From NCBI GenBank assembly GCA_013400155.1, contig VXBM01000141.1, positions 1,020,285 to 1,084,284 on the forward strand: a stretch of DNA of 64,000 nucleotides, in the 5' to 3' direction. Origin of the DNA: Helopsaltes ochotensis. Lineage: Eukaryota > Chordata > Aves > Passeriformes > Locustellidae. Positions 12,401 to 24,400 of this stretch are shown in pieces (the stretch's first letter is position 1; every line of letters begins with the position of its first letter). Below the pieces are notes generated by a model, which was given only the letters and a program-made list of their open reading frames with translations, was not told where the DNA came from and did no database searches. Made by a program: the position numbers and the translations under genes.

Positions 12401-15400
12401 AGTCATAGCTGCACACACATCTGTAGGCATATATATTTCTCATGGGGTGATAGAAAAATTCCATCAGTTTGCATTTGCAACAGCTGCATTACACGTGCAG
12501 AGTGATACCAGCAGACAAATGCTATAGCCTTCCCAACCTTTAACACCAGATAGTCTGGATTGGCTGACCAGCTCCAAAACCACTTGGAAATAGCTGAAGT
12601 GAAAGTCCACTCCTACCTGTGGTTTATATTAGAGCTTCTTTTAGGGTTGTCAGACTTCAGAATGATTTCACCCAGAACCTCTTTCTGTGTTTTCTCATGG
12701 GCCACACAAATATTGACTACATTCTGCTGTGCTCTGACAAAGATGTTGGATGTGTGTATTTGGTGCAACTGTTATAAAAGCAAGAGCTTTGAAAATTCTG
12801 CAAAATCCAAATCCTTGGATTAAGCATGACTTCTGAACTTAGTCTTCTTTGCTACCATCATTTAAGAGAGAGAAATGAGAGCTATCCAGGCAGTAGTCGC
12901 AGCAGTAAATGGTCAGAATCAGATCTGAGCTTGAATGTGTTTCTGTGCATGAGAAGTACCACCAGTCTTCTGACAGAAAAACATTCATGTTTCTGACATT
13001 GAAACATTCATGTCTCTGAGAGCCCTGGGCCTATGATAAAGGAAATAATCAGGTGATCAGAGAGCTATTCCTCATCTTCTCTGATGCAAATATGTAGGGC
13101 CACATATCTAAGCTGGTTGGTTTGTTGTTTGGTTTTTTTTGGTTTTTTTTTTTGTTTTTTTTTTTTGCACTACATGTCGAGCAGCTGTTTTTATGACCTT
13201 TCTTCTTTTGTGAGTATTTCTTTGTCTTCTTTGCTCTATCTTAATAGCTTTAATGTTTACTTTTCCAGCGTGCCTGCTGCCTTCATGATAATCAGTATGT
13301 CAAACCAAAAGAAGATGCTGGAGAAACTTCAGGGTTATCACACCCTGAGAAGTTTTTACTTTGCATGAGAGAAAGACATGGGTATGTATTAACTTTCAAA
13401 CATTAACCATTGGTAATAACATTAGAGCAGAGGAAGAAGCAAATTTTCCTTCAGAGAGAGTGTTCGTATTAGGATTCCTTGAGGTGGGGAATGACCCACA
13501 AGGATGATGATGACTCACCCACCACTCTCACCAAATCCCAGTGTCCCTTACTTGTTGAAGTGCTCGAGGAATATGAGGCTGGTGGAGGTGCCTATGATGG
13601 TGGTCAGCCCCCCGATGGTGGCTGCGTAGGAGATGCTCAGTGAGAGGCACTTGCAGACCATGTGGTCATGCCTGGTCTGGTACCGCTCCTTGCTGCTCAG
13701 GCCGGCATCCGAGGGCTCGGGGGGCAGGACCAGGATCTGAGCCTGTCAGGGGACACATTCACAGGAAAAGCAGGTGATCAGAACAGCAGCCCAGCTTGCT
13801 CTAATGCCACAGTGATTCGGGGCCCAGAGGAGCAACAGGTTCCTGTAAGAGAGGCCAGGTTTTTCTTCCCAGGGTTTAACTGGGATCAGTCCTGGAAACT
13901 TGTCCAAGGGTCTGAAATTGCCTGGTCTATGACAAAAATGTAGGACAAGCAGTAATCAGACTTCTGGCTAAGGTTTGGGCCAGCTCCAGGTCTGACTGGA
14001 ATATCAGTGGGATACCAAAAGCCTTTGAGGGCTGCAGGGACAGGGTGCCAGCACTGAGTAGAAGGAATCCATAATCCTTGAGGCTTAGGAGCAGCCACCA
14101 CACAAAGGCTTGGTGAACTTTTCACACTTTTACTGGCTCAGGGCCTCTAATTAGGGATGGAGTGCTTGGGATCTCAAAACGGCATGGAAAAGGCTGAGCA
14201 ATGGGAATATGGAAGGAGAAGATGCCAGAAAATTTTTCTCCAAAAGAAGTTTTCTTATCAGTGACAGGAAACTGTCTATGTTGGTAGATCAATTCCTTGT
14301 ACTAGGAAAAAAGGTACAGTACTTCAAGACACTTCTCATGCAACCTGTAACTTAAGAATGAGGGAAAAGGCAGCAAGTGGTTCAGAAAGGCTTGTTACAT
14401 TTACTAATTTGTATTTTGATTTATTTTTGAACTGTGAAAACAAATTCATGGGCTGATTTTAGTCTGTTCTCTCATGGACATAAACTTATGCCATTAGGAT
14501 ACTACAAAATTGTCATCCAAACAGAAATCTCTTCTTGGGTCCACTCAAGAGAAGTAGAAATACTGGAATGAATTGATTTAATGGAGGATTTTGAGGCTGG
14601 ATATTTTGAAAGACAAAAAGGAAGTGGATACTAAGAGCGCGTAATAAAGTGGCTGAACAGATTAATGGTCTGTGCCTGCTACTTTTTTATTCTAAGTAGG
14701 GTTTTGTGTGCCAGGGGTTGTTATTTTTGAGTTGGGCTATTTTCCAAGGAGGATTTGCAGAAACAAAGTGGCTATTACATTCAAATAATAAAGGAAACTC
14801 GTGATTACATTACTGGATGTAGAGTTGAATAAATTGTCCCAGCCGTTGGGGAAGGGTCTTCTGAATATACCTGTGTTGGTTGCATCTAAATGGGAGCAAG
14901 AACTGGCAAAGGGCCAAGCTGTGGGTGTGGTGAGACAATGGAGAATGATTCCTTTCAAGGAACAAATATGAAACAGTGGGGAGCAGGTGATATTCACATC
15001 TGTCTTCTGTCTCAGATCTAACATTTCCTTACCTGAGGTAGGTGCTGCCCATTGCTCGTAGAATTCATTGTTCCAATAGGGTTGGCTATCATGTGCACAC
15101 CGTTCATACTCTGCAAGGAGGAAAATGCATTTGGATTAGCCTTTATTTTGTTCCTAGGGACACTTGGAATAGAATCTGTGATGCTTTGTAAAGGTACTGG
15201 GTGGCAGGCTTTGGGGGGAAAAAAGGAAAAAGAAAAAAAGGATCCAAAACTACAAGAAAAATCCAACCCAGTAAAAATCAGCTGTTAATTTTATGCTGGG
15301 GAAAAAAAAAAGGCTTAAACCCCCTGCTTTTTTTATTTTAAAGTGATTTTCAAGTCAGATTATAATAAGATTAGGTCTTCTTCCTCTGCCATGCAGGAGA

Positions 15401-18400
15401 CTCTAACAAGTCCCTTGAGCCTGTGAATTTGTGATATGTGCAGGCTGCTGTAGCAACTGAGAATTCTCAGCTTCAGAAGCTGGCAAAACTGGAACAAAAA
15501 AAGATCATATCTGAATTTTCTAGAAACCTTTTGGAATCGTTAGTTCGCTGACTGGCTCTCAGGATCTCCAACAAGGAGTACCACAGACTTATACTGTTTT
15601 GTACTTACGGTGTTGCTGTTACTGAGCTAATAGTCCCCAACTGATTTGTGCAAGCAGGCTGGCAGGTTAAATACAAAGCAGGACATTCCGCAACACCTGC
15701 TTTCTGCCACATATTGGAAATAAAGGGACCAGCAGTTCTTTTTCAGAGCTGCGTGCATTTTGCCCTGCAGGTTCCTGCATTAGAAGACAGCGTAGCACAG
15801 AAGATACCACCTATGACAATACCTTTGAGTGCATCAAGGAGTTGAAGTCAGTAGTAGTAGCACTAAAAACAAAGAAAGGAAAATATAGTTTAAAAATGCC
15901 TGTTTACCCAGCTCCTGCAAGAGGCACACATCATGGGTAGGAGGGGCAACATCTGCAGAACTAGTGCTTACTGAAATGCTTGAATACAACTTATTAGAAC
16001 CTCTTATGTGAGCTCTTGGCCAAACAATAAGAGTCATTATTATGTTTCATAGTTCAATCTCTAGCTGTGTAACAGTAGTGTTCCACCTCCACGCAAGAAA
16101 ATAATTGTTTCTTGGTAGTATTAACCCCATTCTAGGAGAGTGTTCCATTCCCTTTGGAGTGAATCACCAGGCAACCCAGCACCACTGCTGCCTGTTCTAG
16201 TCAAGTTCTTTCTCTGCCAACTTTTCCAGTGCTGTTTCTGAGTACCTACCTGTACCCCATTAAAGCCTTCCCTAAAACCTGCCCTGTGTGGCATGTGGGT
16301 CATGCAAACCATCCACTGAACTTATTTCCAGATGTGCTACTTTTCCTGCCAAATTCAAAGCTCTTATTCAAGTAATCCTATTTTAATAATGTATGAAATA
16401 TCCCACACATACTCCTCAACAGGGTTTGAAGGGATTAATGGCACAATGCCAATCAGAAGATTTGATTCTATATTGCATATAAAATATGGCTGGGATAAAA
16501 AGAAATAACAGAGGCAATATTGGAAAATCCTAATAGTCTCTAGACTAATGAGAAAAGTATTTAGATCTTGCAAGTTAACTTAAAGTCATCAACCTATATG
16601 GTTTGAGTTATAATACTTGTTTTAAAGTAAATTAAAATTTAAAGTAAAAGAAACAGGTTTCTCTTACTTTGAACAGTTGCGAACAATAAAGAAGGAACTC
16701 AAAAAGGAGCTGCAATTTTGTTCTCACACTTCATAAGATGCTCCTCAGAACTGGCCTATAATAAATTTTTAGAACATTAGCTTTGTATACTGTACTGTAT
16801 ATCTTGAACTGATGGTTAATTAGATAATTTGACAAAGTAATTTGTCCTTCACTTGATTTACCCTTTCCCTTTACTAGATTCTACCCCAAATAGAAACTAC
16901 TAGTGTTTCAAACTTTTGAAGAAATTTGTCTATAATTAGCGAAATTTTCTACAAATTTTATAGGGGAGGAAGGGTGTTTTTTTGGGTTGGCCCTCTCCCC
17001 ATGTCGCCTCGCCCTCCACTCTCATCTCTCTCTTAAATGCAGGCAGTTCAAACTTTCTTCAGGAATGCTCTGTAAGTGATGTCTCTCTGGATATGTCCTG
17101 TGGGCAGTCCATGCTGTACTTGGATCTTCTCCATCACTGTTCCTTCGGGGGAACAGAAATAAAAACCTGTGGACAGCACTTTCTTACACAGCACAAACTC
17201 AGACTTCAAAAGAACTTTCAAACCCCAAGAAATATTTTCTTTCTCCCTAAAATATCTATACTGTTGAAAAAATAAATGGATACTGTGAAGTTTTAGTGAG
17301 ATCCAGACCATTGCGTTAATCCATTTATCAGGGAAGCCTTCCTTGTCAGTCATATGTGAAACATTCACTTGTAAGGTTTTGCTTGCCCTTCCTGGCTCTA
17401 ACTCCTGGATTCATCTCATTGCAACCTGTGTAGGGCTCAAATGTCCAGTCCTGGTGTACAGGGTTCATTCTTACTCCTCATTGATGAAGATAAGCTCCAG
17501 TGAAGGTTGGCCATGCTTTTCACCGAGACCTGAAACAGAGGAACAGAGAGCGGCCCTTGGGGTAAGAGCTGAGCTGAGCCCCTGGGTCACACCACCGGAC
17601 CTGGAGGTGCTGCTGCAAGCAAAACTTGTCCAAACAGTCTTGGGTGCTCTAGTGCTGTGGCATTTTATTATTTTGTATTGTACTGATCATGTGCATCTGG
17701 CAATTAAAAGACTACGATACCTATATGTAATAGACAAGGTTGGATGAAATACTTTTCAGCCTGGAAACTATAAAGTGAGAGAAAAAAAGATGCTTTTCTT
17801 CCTAAACCTTTTCCTTCTGGGAGGGAATGAGCCAAATGAACCTTAGAGCTCTTATCAATTTTTTATCATGAGATTGTCAAGAGAAAACATCTGAGTCTCT
17901 TGTAAATTTCCTGGACTTTATTCCCAAAGATTTCATTCCAACCCTGTGAAATCCTATGACCAAGAGTTTATGACACACAGCTACAGCAGATGCCCTAATG
18001 CAGTATAAATAGTTTCCTAACTCACATTCTTCCATCACTTCTAGAACTTCCTTTCATTTTTTGAAATGATTTATCAGAGTACAAAAAGAAAGAGTATATA
18101 TCAGTGTTTTTGGCAGTGTAAGTCAGACAGATCTGACCTCGATAGAATTTGAATAATGCATATCAACAAATCTGGTCACTGACAAACAAATGAGAAAAGA
18201 GCAGCCAATGCTATTCATATATTATTTATACAAATACCTATTGGCTTGTTTTCTTCAGCAATGGTGCTGCCTGCAGTCGGGATGACCTCGCACTCCTCTT
18301 CAGCATTCACCAGCTCCTGGAGCACTGCCTCCACGATTGGCATCACCATGGCTGTGGTGGAGGTGTTGGAAAGCCACATGGAGAGCACCGTGGTGCAGCA

Positions 18401-21400
18401 CATAAAACAAAGGAGCAACCTGGAGTGCAGCACAGGGAGACACAGGGAGTCGGAGATGGCAGAAAAAGGAGGGGGAAATTTGTAAGCTTTCAAACTCTGA
18501 AAGGAAAGATGGGCGTGAACAATGCCCCAAACCAAGGTAGCTTTTGCCCATGGATGGGAAGATCAGAGTGGCTTCAAGCTGCTGCTCTCAGCCTCAGACT
18601 ACCCCAATGCCAAAGGTTCACTCACATGCCTGGCTTGGCTCCAGCCATCATCACCATGCGCAGGGCAATTCGCTTGTGGAGATTCCACTTTTCTACAGAA
18701 GCTGCCACACAAATCACACCCATGAGGAGCAAAGTTGTGTTCTTGAAATATTCAGCAGCCACCTGCATTAAGGGCCAGGGGGAAGCAGTCAGTTAAAAAA
18801 GCACACAGAAAGCATGCTGAATGAGAAGAAATATAGCATCGTGAATTTTGCTTCCTAGAGTAAGAATGACAGGGAGCTGGAGAAAATGAAGAATTCATAA
18901 ATCAAAATATTCTCTTTAATGTCTCTCTTGTTGTGTTTACAAATAAAGCTCTATCCCCTATTGTTTATAGGCTTCTCAGTTTTGAAGAGATCAAGAGAAA
19001 TGTTGTATTTGCAAGCAGGATGTTCAGTGCCTGCAGTAAGTCAGTCATACTCAACTAGGTTCAGATGGAAACAAGCACAGACAAAACTTGAAGGCAGCTT
19101 ATTCATGTGCTTCATCTGCTTTTTCATTCTAGAGATACTGTTGTCTATCTTGCCTATATTTATTCCATCTTGTTCAGCTTTTGGGCAAAATGTGGCATCC
19201 CTAGAGCCTACAGTGTCAGGAAAAAAAGTCCTCTGGGACTTGCTCTTTCAATGCAATAAAAAGAGGTTGGCATATTGCTGCAGTGATCCACAAATCCTGT
19301 GCCAAAACTTGTCTCATTGGAAATCCATTTCCATTTTATCAGCAAAAGAGGGAAAAGTTTCAAGAAAAAGAACTTGAATTTAAAGACAATGAGCAAAAAC
19401 CCATCACTGGCTCAGGAAAATATTCAGACACCACCTCCATGCAGAAATTGTGGATGTAGGGCTAAAACATGAGAGGATATTCTCTGAAGCAACTGCAAAA
19501 GTGACAAATTAAGCAAAACATAAAATTCTTACACAAACAAACACACATACTTCTGTAAAAACAAACAAAATGGGAGAAAACAAAAGTTACAAACAGATGC
19601 TTGGGGTCTAGCAAAATTTTTCATATAATTTTGATGCCATCCCTCCTAGGCTGTTGCTGTAATATTTTTCAAAAAACTTAATTTCTTCAGTTTAAAGCTC
19701 TTTCACCAAATGTAGGTGCCAGCATTTTAAAACAATTAAGATCAGAGGAAGCAATAATTTTTCCTTTGTCCTCAATTATACTGATGCTCCTCCATAAAGT
19801 GCAAGAATGACAATAATGTTATTTTGTGAAATCTGCAACACGTTATATATTTAATGACACTTACTTAATAAATCTCTGTGATGACTTAATAGACTCGGCC
19901 ATCATAATTGTGTGCCAGAACTTTTAAATATCACCCTTTTGGCTTTCTTCCACTGGTTTCTTTCTCATTCATTAACTTTCTTTATTTTCCTGCTACCTTT
20001 TCAAAAAATAATGAGGTAAATGAAGGAAATCCATCAATTCAGCAGCATGAAGAATCTGGAGGCTTTTTTCCTTTACGCCTTTCATAGCCATTTTGGTGAA
20101 ATAAGTGAATGCTAATAGTCTTATTAATCCCAACATACATATATCTGACAGACTAGTTCACATTCTTAAGGCCCTGTGAGTAATTTTTAGCTTTAATAGT
20201 AGTAATTTTCTAGGGAAGAGTCACTCTAGAGCAGCAGATTTGAAATACTGCAACATCTTCAGAGTTGTTTGTTTTTGAATGCAGGGATTTATTTCAGTTC
20301 CTAAAGCAAATAATACATTCTTTGCAGTAGTCTTACTGTCACTTTATTTGCTATTGCATTAAATTTCTCTCAGGCTGACATTAAATTTCCCTCTCCAATG
20401 TGCTGCCAAATTTTTAATGAAAATGCCCAACTACTTTACCTTTATGTTAGGAAAAGAAAGATTGCGGAAATACTGAATTGTGTTGGTATGAAAATGTATC
20501 TCATTTTATTACAAGACTTGGGGGAATAAGCAGTCATAAAACTCTCGGCTCATGCTTGTCTCTATCCATTTATGGGTATTCCCAGCGCTGGATTGTGAGA
20601 AAAATCCAACAATTTTATGTTTGTTACATATTCCTCTGCATTCTTATCTGTATTATTTGTCCTTAAATCAAATGCGCTGTCTCCTCAATCCCCCAAAAAG
20701 AAATGGAAAATGGCAGGGGGAAAAAGTTGTAGAGAAAATAAAAGAAATTCTTGGCATATAATGAAAGAAATTAACATTCAAAAAAACCTCAAGTAATCAA
20801 ATTCAGGACTGATCATTAGACCTTTTTGTACAGCTACTCCTTTGCCCGAGAACTCATGGCTACAGTGCAGCAGGAGGTTACAGCTTTGAAAAAGGCCTAG
20901 ACATTCACCTAAGATAAGAAAATTATCTAGTCTTTTTCAGCAAATGGTAACTGGTTTTAGCATATGTAGCCTCTTGCATTATGACATCCGTAATAAATCA
21001 AATTGGAAGGAAACTTTACAGTGTATCCTATAGCTGCTGTTTACCTGGATTTGAGGAGGCCAAAGGTGGGATTCTTTGGTGCAATAGATTTTGGTAAGCG
21101 TTGGTGATACAGTAGTTGAAAGGATGGACATCTCTCCTGGCTAATAGAGCCTGTGCTATATCCTGTATCTATCTACAGATGAAGAAAGAGCTGGTGGGAC
21201 CCAGTTACACATTGCAAGATGCCCACTTCTGCCTCCCACACCTCTAAGTTTTCTCATTAGTGCACTGAGATCAGCCTCATTCAAATAATTAGCTGAAAGT
21301 AAGAACATTAAAGGACAGAAACACACAACTGTCTGACCTCGCTGGACTTCATGACCCCAAAGAGAGGGTACAGAAAAGCAGGAACCAAGGCTGCTGCCCC

Positions 21401-24400
21401 AAGAGGCACTGCTTCAGAGACCCAGTACACAGCTGTCACGATGAGCACGTAGGCACACGAGGCTTCCTGCAGGGACAAAGCACAGAGGATGAGTGTTGCT
21501 GCCCCACCACGTGCTGTGGGAGCCCTGTGAACTCACCCCAAGGATTCTTCAGACTTTGGGTGCCTGGGTTTAAAAAAAAAACAAAAAAGGACAGCATTGG
21601 GACCTCCAAAGGTGCAGCTGTTTGGATGTGAAATCTTGGCTACCATCTGAAAGGATAGTGTCAGAAAATGATGCTAATGAAAGTTTTCACATATAAAACA
21701 GGACAAAGTGTTGGGATAAGACAATTAAACAGCAAAATAATGGCCTCAAATGCATTTATAAATTTGTTTGATTTCATAATACAATATTTACTAAGCATTC
21801 AATCATCACTCCTCAGATTAGAGCTGTTGACCTGTTACCTCTGCATATTTTTCTCTGCAGTCCTGGACAAAGACAGGAAATGTTAGTTTTCAGGATCAGA
21901 TGAGAGCATTCATGCTTGCCATAAAAATGCCTTGTAGTTATTTTGGGAAACGCTCTGGAAACTTGGTTTGTTTTTTCTTTCTTTAAACAGTGTGTAAACA
22001 CTTTTATTTAGATGATTTTATTTGCTCAGGTAATTCCTGCAGACATTTGGAAGAAGACCACAGGCCTGCGGGGTTGCAGGCAATGGGTGAATGGAGTTAG
22101 TCAAACAAATTTGCTGCTGTCCAAGGTTCTGGTAGAAATAGGCATGAGAGCATCATGGTGAGCTGGGATATGATGGAGAAAAGTGCTATCTGCTGAATAT
22201 TCTTACAGGAAAACACAGCTAGTGAATGGAAGTCTTCTGGTCCATTTCTAAGGTATGTTATAAATTCTTTAATAAATAATAAATAATAAACAACAAATTC
22301 TTTATTTATGGCACTCAATGAAGTTCTCCTTTTGCCCAGTTTGCTATACTTAGCAATAGTTTCTATACTTAGAAACCTAGGGATATCTGCTGATAATAGT
22401 TACAGAATTTATCCTCAAGAAAAGGTTTTTCCTTTTCTTTTCCCTTCTCAAATTTGAAGCCAAGTCAATTGGCCTTAACCTGCTGCTCTAGGGCAGTTGG
22501 TAGCTCTGCACTGATTTACTTCAGCTATAAATTTATCTGTTCTTCATCATGCACCAGATGTTCCATATGAACTTATTGACCCTCATATGGAGTCACAGCT
22601 CACAAATGGCTATCGTCTAGAAAATTCACTGTTCAAAAATGCTATTTGAGTCTCTTAAAAAATAATTTTATATACTATCCATCCATCCTGGCTGGATGAC
22701 TTCTAAATAAAGCAACTTTCAAGAGGTCATGCAAGCCATTCTCACAGATCATTGTGCAAATTGAAGAACATGGTTTACATTTCATTGTTTTTAATCAGTT
22801 TTGCGAACAAGGTTGTAAAGCCTGGTGAAATTATACAGGGATGTGGGTTCAATGGAATGAATCAATATCTTGTATTTAAATTCATCTTTATAGATGTCAT
22901 TTTTACATTACCTCTAAAAAAAAGCCACAATCAGATGGGGTTTTTTTTGAAGTACAGTTTATAGTAACAAAATGCAGAACACAGCCCAGAGAGGAAAATA
23001 GCATAGACTGATATGTACACTATTGCCTTTACTTGTGTAAGAATTGTAGCCAAAGTTACTCAGAAGCTTGTATTTAAATTAGCTGCCAGATCTTGCTCTG
23101 ACTCCTATTTCACAAAAGTGTAACATTAAACAGTTATAATTCAACAAAACCAAGTTAGGTTTATATGGGATATTGGGGAAAAATTCTTCAGTGGTAGGGT
23201 GGTCAGGGATTGGAATAAATTGCCCAGAGAGGTGGTGGATCCACCATCCCTGGAAGCTTTCAAAGGATGTGTGGATGTGGCCCTTGGGAATAAGGTTTAG
23301 TGGTGAACATGGCAGTGCTGGGTTGGCATTGGACTTGATGACCTTAGAAGTCTTTTACAACATTAATGATTCTATGACTCTGTCATTCTACTAAGTAGGG
23401 CCACCAAAATAATTGAAATAAACTTATAAGGAAACGTAACTTTGAGCAGATAAATGCCAATTACTTGAGAGGTTATAAATAGTATCTGAAAGGTTGCTGG
23501 AGAAATTTAGCTCTGGATTAGCCAAATTGCCACTCAGTCACCTCTAACTACATTATACCTCAAGGTTAATATTCCACAGAGGGCCTTTTTTGTGACCTCA
23601 TGACTCTGACACATTTTTAATTTTTAATTAGCTTCTGTTCACAAACTACTGTATTTGCATGGGCTCTGTATGAGGTTCAGTAGTTGTCTAAGGAGAAAAA
23701 TAACTTCTAATGAAAGACGAATCAATGATTTTTATTTTAAAGCAGTCCAGATATAAGCGCCAAGAGGTATGTATTGCCAAAATTAACAAAATCAATTTCA
23801 TCCTGACCTGAATCCAAACCTTTTTTCTCACTCCAAAGATATACATCTCTTTGACTTCTTTGAGTGATTGCTATATTCTATTACTCTCTGTGTGGCAATA
23901 AAATAGGCTGGTAGTGAAAACGGAAAAGGAAAGTTGCATCTCTACCAAAATCTTACTGGGATGGGCACTAAGACTTTGTGTCTCCTATACATTAAGCTGT
24001 AATCATTTTACAAAAAAATCAAAAATCAAAGCAAAACCAAAAATAAACAAAAATCACAAACAAACAAACCAACCCCCCAAACCCAACCCCCCCCCAAATA
24101 AACCCCATCTTTAAATGGTACAAAACTGACAAAACTGTAAGCAAGTACTGCGAAAGCCAAGCTTGTTAATCTCCACTAAAAACTTAATCGGCTTGTCTGG
24201 CAATGTTATTTATTTTCTCAGTTTGTTTCCATGTGAAACCATATTAATCTCTTCTGTTTAATTGAACTGAATTTATATATTAATTAATGGTTACCAGAGC
24301 TACAAAGTATTACACTGAAGCAGTGGCAATGTAATTTTAGCTGTTTCACCCTCATCACCTGTTTTACAGCTAAAAATTTCTGTTAAACCCACTTCAGAGC

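Larger units (their letters stand above)
9383..18625. other. SLC13A4 introns 3-9
   Basis: The introns are 9383-12218, 12339-13551, 13743-15032, 15111-15822, 15863-17474, 17530-18237 and 18420-18625. They hold a G9 run near 9421 and a T-rich GGTTTTTT-type tract at 13115-13166. Open frames here are short and without recognisable domains. I see no antisense gene. Confidence 0.7.

Noticed and set aside
18919..19377. 152-codon plus-strand open frame with hydrophobic stretches
   Set aside because: Antisense inside SLC13A4 intron 2. T-rich sequence gives Leu/Phe/Ile-rich translations that mimic membrane segments.
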